A stretch of 9,233 bases of DNA from an uncultured Clostridia bacterium (GTDB lineage: Bacteria > Bacillota > Clostridia > TANB77 > CAG-508), in the NCBI GenBank assembly GCA_944386315.1, contig CALXAS010000057.1:1-9233 (forward strand). Reading direction: 5' to 3'. A program made the translations under genes and the position numbers. Positions 1 through 6,290 of the stretch are shown piece by piece. The number at the start of each line of letters is the position of its first letter. Position 1 is the first letter of the stretch. Below the pieces are notes generated by a model. The model searched no databases. It worked only from the letters and a program-made list of their open reading frames with translations, and was not told the DNA's origin.

Positions 1-98
1 TTAATTTATGTAAATAAGTTATTATAATTATATTTTATATATTACCATACTTTTAAATATTGTACAGTGAGTATGGCTCACGGTCATAAAGTTCAAAA

Positions 99-965
99 TC
101 ATCTTTTAAAGCCTTTTCCCCATGCTTCTCTTGCATTGGCAGTAATAATAAAGGCTTTATTATCTATCTCTAGTGCTATTTGCTTCATTTTGGCTATTTC
201 GTTTCTGGAACCTACGCATAATAACATTATTTTTTCTTCGTTGGTATACATGCCTTTGGCATAAATGCCCGTACTTCCTCTATCTACTTCTTTTCCTATT
301 TTCTCTGCTATTTTTTGATATTCATTAGATATAATAAACATCATTTTTGTAAAATAAATTCCTTCAAATACGATATCTATCATTTTTCCCATTAAGTATA
401 TGGCAATAGCGGAGTACAACCCTACTTCTATATCTTTGAAAAAGACAACATTTAGGGCGATAATAGCCGTATCTACTGCAACAATAATACTAGTTGCATG
501 AAAGTGTGGTCTATAGGATTTTACAATATAGGATAATAAATCTGTTCCTCCTGTGGAGGCAGAAGCTTTTAATACAATAGCTGTCCCTATTCCCATACAA
601 ATACCTCCATAGATGCAAGCTAAAATAGGGTCTCCTGTAAAAGGCGAAAATTGGTCTAATATGTCTATAAAAACAGTTAATAGAACCGTCCCTAATAGTG
701 ATTTTATTAAAAATGGCTTTCCTACTCTAAAAAAACTTAAAATGAGTAAAGGTACATTCATAACAAACATAGCTGTTCCTAAAGGTATTTTCCACAAATA
801 GTACGTAATAGTTGCTATTCCTGCAAAACCTCCTGAGGACAAACGATTAGGAAGCAAGAAAAAAGAAGTGCCACAAGCCATAATAAAACAACCTGTTATT
901 AACAGTAACACTTCATAACTATATTTTTTTATTTTTAATATCCTTTTGGTTTTTGTAACATCCAT
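99..965 (-). CDS. YitT family membrane protein (DUF2179 C-terminal domain)
   Basis: The 288-residue product is an integral membrane protein of the YitT family. The N-terminal part holds about five hydrophobic segments (roughly residues 17-37, 50-70, 80-100, 110-135 and 155-185), with the family-like stretch ASTGGTDLLSYIV near residues 134-146. The last 80 or so residues form a soluble DUF2179 domain (IMLLCVGSRNEIAKMKQ and onward). The length is normal for the family. The transport or sensing role of YitT proteins is not established, so no substrate is given. The start is ATG at 965 with a modest purine-rich ribosome binding site (AAAAGG) about ten bases upstream. That site and the start codon lie in a perfect hairpin (961-996). 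The gene sits 60 bases downstream of the radical-SAM-like gene with no terminator between them, so it is probably the last gene of the rnc transcript. It ends in TGA. Confidence 0.9.
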   Translation of the reverse strand: MDVTKTKRILKIKKYSYEVLLLITGCFIMACGTSFFLLPNRLSSGGFAGIATITYYLWKIPLGTAMFVMNVPLLILSFFRVGKPFLIKSLLGTVLLTVFIDILDQFSPFTGDPILACIYGGICMGIGTAIVLKASASTGGTDLLSYIVKSYRPHFHATSIIVAVDTAIIALNVVFFKDIEVGLYSAIAIYLMGKMIDIVFEGIYFTKMMFIISNEYQKIAEKIGKEVDRGSTGIYAKGMYTNEEKIMLLCVGSRNEIAKMKQIALEIDNKAFIITANAREAWGKGFKR

Positions 966-996
966 AGAAAAATTTTCCTTTTCTCTTTTCTATGGA
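961..996 (-). promoter_or_regulatory. hairpin sequestering the yitT-family start codon
   Basis: A perfect 11-base inverted repeat has arms at 961-971 and 986-996 and a 14-base loop at 972-985. On the minus-strand transcript the arms read TCCATAGAAAA and TTTTCTATGGA. The 3' arm contains the ATG start codon of the YitT gene, and the purine-rich ribosome binding site sits in the loop. The repeat is seen directly. That it limits translation initiation is inference. There is no U-run, so it is not a terminator. Confidence 0.55.
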
Positions 997-1025
997 GTAT
1001 TCCCTTTTTCATTACTTTTATACTT

Positions 1026-2066
1026 TTATTTTTCATTTTTCGTATTTTGCATTTCTTCTACCATATCATCATACGTTTTTACCATGGACATTTCAAATCT
1101 GCCTTTTTTTATCTCTTTGTTTGGTGTAATAACTACTTCTACATCATACACATCTTTTAATTTTTCGATATTCTCATTTTTAAATCCTAACATATTTGGT
1201 ACATCTTCTGGGTTAGCTTCTATTTCTACTTCTTTTACTTTTGTATTCATTTTCTTAATTTTTTCTAAAATAGCATCATACCACATAGCACCTTCTACTA
1301 ACATTGTAAATTCTGGATGATAAGGACCTGCTACAATGTTATTTTCTTTTTCTATTGTTTTTGGCAATAGCACTTTTATTTCCTCTACTTTATTTTGATT
1401 AAATATATGTGCTACTTCTTTACATCTTTCTACAGCTTGCACAATAGATAAGGCTACATACTCTTGCTTTTGTATTTCCACCTCTATCTTGCTTTCTTTT
1501 TCTACTACCACTGGTTCTATTGTTACAAAATGTGGTTTTAATTTTAATATTTCTTTTGCGGTATTTTGTTCATCTAGTTTTGTAGCCTCTGGCATTCCAA
1601 TAAGCATTTCTACTCCTAGAGAGAATCCATGCCAACGAATTTTTTTTGCTACTTTTTGTATATGCTTTATGCTTTCCTGTATTCCTATTTTTTCTAGTAA
1701 GTACACACTCATAGAAAATAGCTGCAAACTAATTTCTTTTACTTTATATTTTTTCCATAATTTTAATTTTGCTCTACTTATCTCTTTTGGCATAGTAGTA
1801 ATTCGTATACCACTAATTTTTCCTTCTTTTTGATAAGGCTCTATACATTCTAAAATATCCTTCTGTAGAGTTTCTTCTAGCCCTGCAAAACTATCTCCTG
1901 AAAAATATATTTCTACATCTGCCTCTTCTTTTTTGGAATTTTTAAAATAATATTCTATTATTTTTTTTACTGTTTCTGGTGTTAATGTTTCTTTTTCTTG
2001 TTTTGCAAAAAAATTCCACTCATTGGTGTATGGAACATGAATTGGTATAATATAGGATTTTTTCAC
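1026..2066 (-). CDS. degenerate Elp3-like radical SAM family protein lacking cluster cysteines
   Basis: The 346-residue protein follows the Elp3/MiaB-like radical-SAM family that sits next to rnc in many Clostridia. Recognisable family positions are IPIHVP (7-12), a SGDSF stretch (56-60) where GGSF is usual, GIRITTMP (86-93), LGVEMLIGMP (150-159), LKPHFVTIEPVVV (176-188) and VAGPYHPEF (245-253). The signature CxxxCxxC that binds the 4Fe-4S cluster should follow VP at residue 12. Instead the protein reads TNEWNFFAKQ with no cysteine, and the whole protein has only Cys74 and Cys215. The frame is otherwise intact and of full length, so it looks like a maintained pseudoenzyme rather than a decayed gene. 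Radical chemistry is not expected, and its role is unknown. It starts with GTG at 2066, preceded by AGGAGG seven bases upstream. It follows rnc after 92 bases. Confidence 0.8.
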   Translation of the reverse strand: MKKSYIIPIHVPYTNEWNFFAKQEKETLTPETVKKIIEYYFKNSKKEEADVEIYFSGDSFAGLEETLQKDILECIEPYQKEGKISGIRITTMPKEISRAKLKLWKKYKVKEISLQLFSMSVYLLEKIGIQESIKHIQKVAKKIRWHGFSLGVEMLIGMPEATKLDEQNTAKEILKLKPHFVTIEPVVVEKESKIEVEIQKQEYVALSIVQAVERCKEVAHIFNQNKVEEIKVLLPKTIEKENNIVAGPYHPEFTMLVEGAMWYDAILEKIKKMNTKVKEVEIEANPEDVPNMLGFKNENIEKLKDVYDVEVVITPNKEIKKGRFEMSMVKTYDDMVEEMQNTKNEK

Positions 2067-2125
2067 GCTTTTCCCTCCTCTTTTCTAATTTTGTTTTTTA
2101 TTGTTTCTATTTCCGTTCTTTTCGT

Positions 2126-2154
2126 TTTATATACTGTTATACTAAAATTTTCAA
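2126..2154 (-). promoter_or_regulatory. candidate promoter upstream of the radical-SAM-like gene
   Basis: On the minus strand a TTGAAA -35 box (2149-2154) is separated by exactly 17 bases from a TATAAA -10 box (2126-2131). It lies in the gap just after the rnc stop codon and about 60 bases before the next start. In such AT-rich DNA chance matches occur, so this is a moderate call. If real, the radical-SAM-like and yitT genes could be transcribed independently of rnc. Confidence 0.4.
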
Positions 2155-2158
2155 GCCA

Positions 2159-2833
2159 TTACTGGAAGCTTTCTAATGCTCTTTGTGCTGCCTGCATCTC
2201 TGCTGCTTTTTTACTTTTTCCTATTCCTATAGCAAGTTTCTTTCCATTACAACTTACTTCTGCTGTAAAAGTTTTATCGTGGTCAGGACCTTCTTCTTTT
2301 AAGATAGTATAAGTAATATGTACTTCCCCATTTTTTTGTAACTTTTCTTGTAATACGGTTTTATAATCTTTTTCTCCTACATGTTTTGTTGCTTGTTTTG
2401 CCGCTTCTTCTAAATTCTCTATAATAAATTTTTCTGCTACTTCTAATCCTGCATCAAAATAAAGTGCTGCAATTACTGCTTCTACACTATCTGCCATAAT
2501 GGCTGTTCTCATATTTCCATGAGAATTTTTTTCACTTTTTCCTACATACAAGAAATCACTAAAATTATGCTTTTTGGCTATTTGGTATAGACTTTCTTCA
2601 CATACAATATCAGCTCTAACTTTAGTCATTTCTCCTTCTGTCAATTTTGGAAAATGGGTATATAAGTATTTGCTAGATACAAACTCTAAAATACTATCTC
2701 CTAAAAACTCTAACTTTTCATTACTCTCTACATGGTTCTCATAAGCATAAGATTTATGCACTAATGCTTGTTTTAATAATTCTTTATCTTGAAAATAATG
2801 ACCAATACTTTTTTCTAACATTTCTAATTCCAT
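2159..2833 (-). CDS. rnc: ribonuclease III
   Basis: RNase III cleaves double-stranded RNA in rRNA precursors and some mRNAs. The 224-residue protein has the nuclease domain at about 5-145 with the signature NEKLEFLGDSILEF (38-51). The acidic metal-binding residues E42, D46, D115 and E118 are all present. A double-stranded RNA binding domain follows from about residue 155, ending in GKSKKAAEMQAAQRAL. The length is normal. The ATG at 2833 is preceded by AAGGAG about twelve bases upstream, slightly long spacing. An alternative ATG at 2821 (MLEKSIG) would lack a well-placed site, so 2833 is kept. The gene lies downstream of plsX-acpP, the usual Firmicutes neighbourhood, but it is separated from acpP by a terminator and has a TATAAT box of its own. 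Confidence 0.96.
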   Translation of the reverse strand: MELEMLEKSIGHYFQDKELLKQALVHKSYAYENHVESNEKLEFLGDSILEFVSSKYLYTHFPKLTEGEMTKVRADIVCEESLYQIAKKHNFSDFLYVGKSEKNSHGNMRTAIMADSVEAVIAALYFDAGLEVAEKFIIENLEEAAKQATKHVGEKDYKTVLQEKLQKNGEVHITYTILKEEGPDHDKTFTAEVSCNGKKLAIGIGKSKKAAEMQAAQRALESFQ

Positions 2834-2863
2834 ATCAAACGACCACTCCTTTTATTCCTCTAT

Positions 2864-2869
2864 ATTATA
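2864..2869 (-). promoter_or_regulatory. candidate -10 box for rnc
   Basis: A perfect TATAAT on the minus strand lies 31 bases before the rnc start, just after the acpP terminator. The region 16-18 bases upstream is a T-rich tract that overlaps the terminator tail and does not resemble TTGACA. The promoter therefore rests on the -10 match and on the need for transcription restart after the terminator. Confidence 0.4.
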
Positions 2870-2881
2870 CAACAATTATAT

Positions 2882-2906
2882 AAAAAAAGAAAGGTATTAC
2901 CCTTTC
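2882..2906 (-). terminator. intrinsic terminator after acpP
   Basis: On the minus strand, GAAAGG and CCTTTC (arms 2901-2906 and 2889-2894) enclose a six-base loop and are followed directly by a run of seven T (2882-2888). It starts 17 bases after the acpP stop codon. The stem is short but the U-tract is uninterrupted. Confidence 0.7.
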
Positions 2907-2922
2907 ATTTTCTAGTTTTTTC

Positions 2923-3165
2923 TTATGCTACATGGTCTTTAATGTAATCTACTACATCTCCTACTGTAACAATTTTTTCTGCATCACTATCAGGAATTTC
3001 TGTATCGAATTCTTCCTCTAAAGCCATAATTAATTCTACTATATCTAAAGAATCAGCTCCTAAATCATCTATAAAAGATGCTTCCATTGTAACAGAGGTA
3101 TCTGTTACTCCTAATTGTCCTACTATAATTTCTTTTACTTTTTCAAAAATTTCTTCTTGTGTCAT
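2923..3165 (-). CDS. acpP: acyl carrier protein
   Basis: Acyl carrier protein holds growing fatty acyl chains on a 4'-phosphopantetheine arm during fatty acid synthesis. The 80-residue acidic protein carries the attachment motif DDLGADSLDIVEL with the modified serine at Ser39, followed by EEEFDTEIPDSDAEKI and a final helix. I chose ATG at 3165 (MTQEEIFEKV). AGGAGGTG lies about eight bases upstream, and an in-frame GTG at 3186 lies upstream of that site and would add seven residues with no family support. It lies 83 bases downstream of plsX, with its own candidate promoter in the gap and a terminator after it, so it can be expressed at a higher level than its neighbours. Confidence 0.96.
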   Translation of the reverse strand: MTQEEIFEKVKEIIVGQLGVTDTSVTMEASFIDDLGADSLDIVELIMALEEEFDTEIPDSDAEKIVTVGDVVDYIKDHVA

Positions 3166-3207
3166 CCTTATTACACCTCCTCTCACATTTTCTAATACTT
3201 TTCCTTA

Positions 3208-3236
3208 ACAATAATACATGTTTCTATAAATGTCAA
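3208..3236 (-). promoter_or_regulatory. candidate promoter for acpP
   Basis: On the minus strand a perfect TTGACA (3231-3236) is followed after 17 bases by TATTGT (3208-3213). It lies in the plsX-acpP gap, 43 bases before the acpP start codon. The -35 and spacing are ideal and the -10 matches at four of six positions. Confidence 0.6.
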
Positions 3237-3248
3237 GTTTTTCTTATT

Positions 3249-4265
3249 TTATTTTTCAAATTCTTCTATCATCTTTTCTACTGCTTTATTTTTTACAAAT
3301 TGCTCTGCTTGTTTGATAGTAAATTCAAATAATTTTTCATCACTACTACCATGTGCTTTCACTACTGGTTTCTTTACACCTAAGAACAATGCTCCTCCGT
3401 ATTCTTTGTAATCCATTGCTTTTTTTAGTCCATTTATCGCTGGCAAAGATGGTATAGCTCCTAGCATAGTAAAGATATTTTTCTTGATATTATCTGTTAG
3501 CGTTGTTTTTACAAGTTTTCCAATTCCTTCTACTGTCTTTAGGAATACATTTCCTGTATAGCCATCTGCAACTAAAATGTCTAATTTACCGGAAAAGGCA
3601 TCTCTTCCTTCTACATTTCCTACAAAATTTATATTTAATTCTTCCGACTTTTCTTTTAATAATTGGTAAGATTCTCTTACTAGTTCATTTCCTTTTGTCT
3701 CTTCTGTTCCAATATTTAGAAGCCCAACAGTAGGATGCTCTATTCCAAAGGTATTTCGATTATAGATAGTTGCCATTTGTGCAAATTGTAGTAAATTGAT
3801 TGGTTTACAATTTGTATTAGAACCACAATCAATTAGCATTAGTCTACTTTTATAAGAAGGTAAAATGCCTGCTAGTGCTGGTCTATCTATTCCTTTAATT
3901 CTTCCTACTAATAGAGTAGCACCGGTTAATAAGGCTCCAGAATTTCCTGCCGAGATAAATACATCTCCTTTTCCCTCTTTTAAAAGATGGAACCCTACTA
4001 CCATAGAAGAATCTTTTTTATGTTTAATTGCCTGTGTTGGCACTTCGCACATTTCTATGGTTTCTGATGCATGATATATCTTTAATCTTGGAGATATTTC
4101 TGCTATATCTTTTTTTCCATAAAATTGTTCTATCTTTTGCTTTATTACTTTTTCGTCCCCTACAAGCCAGACTTCTGCTTCTATTTGTTCAATTGCTTTT
4201 ACTGCACCCTTAATATTGGCATCTGGTGCGTTATCTCCTCCCATGGCATCTAATAGTATAATCAT
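3249..4265 (-). CDS. plsX: phosphate acyltransferase PlsX
   Basis: PlsX makes acyl-phosphate from acyl-ACP, the first step of the PlsX/PlsY route to lysophosphatidic acid, at the cytoplasmic membrane. The 338-residue protein opens with the family hallmark MIILLDAMGGDNAPDANIKG and keeps ISAGNSGALLTGATLLVGRIKGIDRPAL, LIDCGSNTNCKP and the late VADGYTGNVFLKTVEG stretch. The start is set at ATG 4265, which gives the usual N-terminus and has AAGGAGAG nine bases upstream. An in-frame ATG at 4298 would add eleven lysine- and glutamate-rich residues and has no good binding site. It is the first gene after a clear promoter (4317-4345). The fatty-acid regulator fapR and the L32 gene rpmF, common upstream partners, are absent. 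Confidence 0.96.
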   Translation of the reverse strand: MIILLDAMGGDNAPDANIKGAVKAIEQIEAEVWLVGDEKVIKQKIEQFYGKKDIAEISPRLKIYHASETIEMCEVPTQAIKHKKDSSMVVGFHLLKEGKGDVFISAGNSGALLTGATLLVGRIKGIDRPALAGILPSYKSRLMLIDCGSNTNCKPINLLQFAQMATIYNRNTFGIEHPTVGLLNIGTEETKGNELVRESYQLLKEKSEELNINFVGNVEGRDAFSGKLDILVADGYTGNVFLKTVEGIGKLVKTTLTDNIKKNIFTMLGAIPSLPAINGLKKAMDYKEYGGALFLGVKKPVVKAHGSSDEKLFEFTIKQAEQFVKNKAVEKMIEEFEK

Positions 4266-4316
4266 TTCTTTTTGCTCTCCTTTTTCCCTTTTATTCATAT
4301 ATATTGTTATTTTCCT

Positions 4317-4345
4317 ATTTTATAACTTATATTTAGGCTTGTCAA
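4317..4345 (-). promoter_or_regulatory. promoter for plsX (plsX-acpP-rnc block)
   Basis: On the minus strand a perfect TTGACA (4340-4345) and TAAAAT (4317-4322) are separated by 17 bases, 51 bases before the plsX start. It follows the rplL terminator, as expected for a new transcription unit. I see no FapR-type palindrome over it. Confidence 0.75.
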
Positions 4346-4424
4346 TCGAACATTGTAATTTTATTATTTATTTTCTCGTATTTCAAGTGTAATGACCATT
4401 TAGTCAAAAATAAACTTAAAGAGT

Positions 4425-4451
4425 TGCAACTTAAAGAACGTCCCTTAATTG
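4425..4451 (-). repeat. imperfect hairpin sharing a core with the rplL terminator
   Basis: On the minus strand the core TTAAGGGACGTTCTTTAA lies between GCAA and GTTGC, giving an imperfect palindrome. The core closely matches TTTAGGGATGTTCCTTAA in the adjacent rplL terminator hairpin (4472-4504). There is no U-run directly after it, so it is not a convincing second terminator. It looks like a diverged second copy of the same element. Confidence 0.45.
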
Positions 4452-4466
4452 CATGCCCTACATACA

Positions 4467-4504
4467 GAAAAAATGAACTTTAAGGAACATCCCTAAAGTT
4501 CATT
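4467..4504 (-). terminator. intrinsic terminator after rplL
   Basis: On the minus strand AATGAACTTTA (4494-4504) pairs perfectly with TAAAGTTCATT (4472-4482). After one mismatch, two further G-C pairs close a short loop. Four or more T follow the stem. It begins six bases after the rplL stop codon and ends the ribosomal protein transcript before plsX. Confidence 0.85.
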
Positions 4505-4510
4505 CTATAC

Positions 4511-4873
4511 TTAAGCAAGTTCAACAACTGCTCCAGCTTCTGTAAATTTAGCTTTTAATTCTTCAGCTTCTTCTTTATTTACATTTTCTTTTACTGTTTT
4601 TGGAGCTCCGTCTACTAATTCTTTTGCTTCTTTTAATCCTAATCCTGTAGCATCTCTTACTACCTTGATTACTTGAATTTTATTTGCTCCTGCTTCTTTT
4701 AATACAACATTGAAAGATGTTTTTTCTTCTGCTGCAGCTACTCCTGCTGCTCCAGCTGCTGGTGCAGCAGCTGCTACTGCAGATACTCCATATTTTTCTT
4801 CTATAGCTTTTACTAATTCTGCAAGTTCTGCAACTGTTAAGCTATCAATTTTTTCTAATAATTCTTCTATCAT
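4511..4873 (-). CDS. rplL: 50S ribosomal protein L7/L12
   Basis: L7/L12 forms the mobile stalk dimers of the large subunit that recruit and stimulate translational GTPases. The 120-residue protein has the N-terminal dimerisation domain (about 1-35), an alanine-rich hinge (AAAAPAAGAAGVAAAEE, about 34-51), and the conserved C-terminal domain with KIQVIKVVRDATGLGLKEAKELVDGAP. Length and sequence are normal for the family. The ATG at 4873 has AGGAGG eight bases upstream. It follows rplJ by 41 bases, and both depend on the L10 leader upstream. Instead of rpoB, a terminator and then plsX follow. Confidence 0.97.
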   Translation of the reverse strand: MIEELLEKIDSLTVAELAELVKAIEEKYGVSAVAAAAPAAGAAGVAAAEEKTSFNVVLKEAGANKIQVIKVVRDATGLGLKEAKELVDGAPKTVKENVNKEEAEELKAKFTEAGAVVELA

Positions 4874-4914
4874 TTTAAATTCCTCCTAATTTTTTTATTT
4901 CTTTTTTGGATAAA

Positions 4915-5421
4915 CTATGCGTTTACCTCTTCTTTTTGTTTTCTTACTTGATCAAGCGCAATAGCAACTTTGGAAATATTTCCAAGTAATGCACCAGCAA
5001 GCATGCCAAGTAATTCTTGTCTTGATGGTAGTTTTGCTAAAGTAATAATCTCTTCTACAGACATTACTTTTCCTTCAATAATACCACCTTTTATTTTATA
5101 AAATTCATTATCTTTTGCATATTGATAAACTGCTTTTAATGGTTCTAAATAATCTCCTTCTGTCATAATAACGGCTGTTGGACCTTCTAATACAGAATCT
5201 AATTCTTTTTCTCCATTTTCATTTAATGCTCTTTTTACAATGTTATTTTTAATAACTTTGTATTCTGCTTTTGCATCTCTTAAAGTATTTCTTAAGTCCG
5301 TTACATCTTCTACAGTAATTCCTCTATAATCTGTTAATAGGATAAGATTTGAGCTTTTGAATTTTTCTGCTAAAGCTTTTACTACTTCTTCTTTTTGTTT
5401 TAATATAGCTTCACTTGCCAT
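4915..5421 (-). CDS. rplJ: 50S ribosomal protein L10
   Basis: L10 anchors the L7/L12 dimers to the ribosome near L11 and, in complex with L12, represses its own operon. The 168-residue protein begins MASEAILKQKEEVVKALAEKFKSS and has the RNA-binding N-terminal domain with DYRGITVEDVTDLRNTLRDAKAEYKVIKNNIVKRAL. The C-terminal helix (about 137-168) should bind L12. Length is normal. The start ATG at 5421 has GGGAGGTGA ten bases upstream. It is the first gene after the L10 leader and attenuator (5431-5547) and is paired with rplL. Confidence 0.97.
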   Translation of the reverse strand: MASEAILKQKEEVVKALAEKFKSSNLILLTDYRGITVEDVTDLRNTLRDAKAEYKVIKNNIVKRALNENGEKELDSVLEGPTAVIMTEGDYLEPLKAVYQYAKDNEFYKIKGGIIEGKVMSVEEIITLAKLPSRQELLGMLAGALLGNISKVAIALDQVRKQKEEVNA

Positions 5422-5430
5422 TTTATTTTA

Positions 5431-5547
5431 TTCACCTCCCTAAAAAAACACTCTTTATAGCCTCGAGGCATATAAAGAGTGTTTGCTTTTCTCTTTTCTA
5501 TGCCTCGGTAGGGCTTATTTTTTTGCCTACTTTCTTTGGCTACTATC
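5431..5547 (-). promoter_or_regulatory. ribosomal protein L10 leader with transcription attenuator
   Basis: The 117-base stretch between rplA and rplJ matches the L10 leader pattern. On the minus strand GCCAAAGAAAGTAGGC (5525-5540) is followed by CCCTACCGAGG (5503-5513), so GTAGGC pairs with GCC-CTAC to form the L10-binding stem. Downstream is a terminator hairpin (5442-5484). The bases CGAGGCATA (5499-5507) are perfectly complementary to TATGCCTCG (5464-5472) in the terminator, so an antiterminator can form instead. Established for Bacillus subtilis rplJL: the L10-L12 complex binds the leader and promotes termination. The same scheme here is inferred from the matching parts. Confidence 0.88.
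5442..5484 (-). terminator. attenuator terminator in the L10 leader
   Basis: A perfect 14-base stem has arms at 5471-5484 and 5446-5459, with GCC and GGC adding three pairs around a small loop after one bulged base. On the minus strand it is followed by seven T (5442-5448, overlapping the base of the stem). It ends a few bases before the rplJ ribosome binding site, so termination here would shut off rplJ and rplL. Confidence 0.88.
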
Positions 5548-6231
5548 TTATTTTTGATCAATGTACAATCCTGGTCCCATTGTGGTAGATACTGCTACAG
5601 ACTTAATATATTGTCCTTTTGCTGCAGCTGGTTTTGCTTTAATAATAGCATTCATAATAGCATCATAGTTTTCTGCTAATTTATCTGCCCCAAATGAAAC
5701 TTTTCCAAAACCTAAATGAATAATGTTGGTTTTATCTAATCTGTACTCTACTTTACCAGATTTGATATCTTGAATTGCTTTTGTAACATCCATAGTTACT
5801 GTTCCAGACTTTGGATTTGGCATTAAACCTTTTGGTCCTAATACTTTACCAAGTCTTCCTACAACGCCCATCATATCTGGTGTTGCTACGATTACATCAT
5901 AGTCAAACCAATTCTCTTTTTCAATTTTTGGTATTAATTCTTCTGCTCCAACATAGTCTGCTCCAGCTTTTGTAGCTTCTTCTGCTTTTGGTCCTTTTGC
6001 AAACACTAATACTTTTAATGTTTTACCAGTTCCATGTGGAAGTACTGTTGTTCCTCTTACTTGTTGGTCTGCATGTTTAGAATCTACACCTAATTTTACA
6101 TGTAGTTCTACTGTTTCATCGAATTTTGCTTTTGGCATTTTTTCGATAATTTCTAGTGCTTCTTTTATTGGATAAAGTTTGTTTTTTTCAACAAGCTTTG
6201 CACTCTCTCCATATCTTTTTCCTTGTTTCAT
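5548..6231 (-). CDS. rplA: 50S ribosomal protein L1
   Basis: L1 forms the mobile L1 stalk of the large subunit, which helps deacylated tRNA leave the E site. The 227-residue protein has the typical RGTTVLPHGTGKTLKVLVFAKG (about 59-80), ATPDMMGVVGRLGKVLGPKGLMPNPKSGTV in the middle, and the closing VSTTMGPGLYID. Length is normal. The ATG at 6231 has AGGAGG six bases upstream. The gene follows rplK by 59 bases without a terminator. In Escherichia coli L1 represses the L11-L1 message by binding near its start; no L1 site could be confirmed here by eye. Confidence 0.97.
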   Translation of the reverse strand: MKQGKRYGESAKLVEKNKLYPIKEALEIIEKMPKAKFDETVELHVKLGVDSKHADQQVRGTTVLPHGTGKTLKVLVFAKGPKAEEATKAGADYVGAEELIPKIEKENWFDYDVIVATPDMMGVVGRLGKVLGPKGLMPNPKSGTVTMDVTKAIQDIKSGKVEYRLDKTNIIHLGFGKVSFGADKLAENYDAIMNAIIKAKPAAAKGQYIKSVAVSTTMGPGLYIDQK

Positions 6232-6290
6232 TTCTTTCCTCCTTTGGTTTTAACGAAGTTTTTCTTCTCCCAATTTTTATTATTTTGCGC

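Noticed and set aside
67..81. GTGAG/CTCAC hairpin after the YitT gene as its terminator
   Set aside because: The stem is only five pairs and no U-run follows on the minus strand. Where the transcript ends is not visible.
978..994. 17-base identity between the yitT leader and the L10 leader (5486-5502), both reading CTTTTCTCTTTTCTATG on the plus strand
   Set aside because: The shared string is low-complexity pyrimidine sequence in a very AT-rich window, the surrounding structures differ, and a chance match is plausible.
946..1833. Plus-strand open frames such as 946-1320 and 1489-1833, and others opposite nusG and plsX
   Set aside because: They lie antisense to well-supported genes, are rich in Phe, Ser, Ile and Leu as expected from the complement of AT-rich coding DNA, and lack ribosome binding sites or family motifs.
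3166..3186. GTG at 3186 as the acpP start
   Set aside because: It lies upstream of the AGGAGGTG ribosome binding site that is correctly placed for ATG 3165, and the added residues are not part of acyl carrier proteins.
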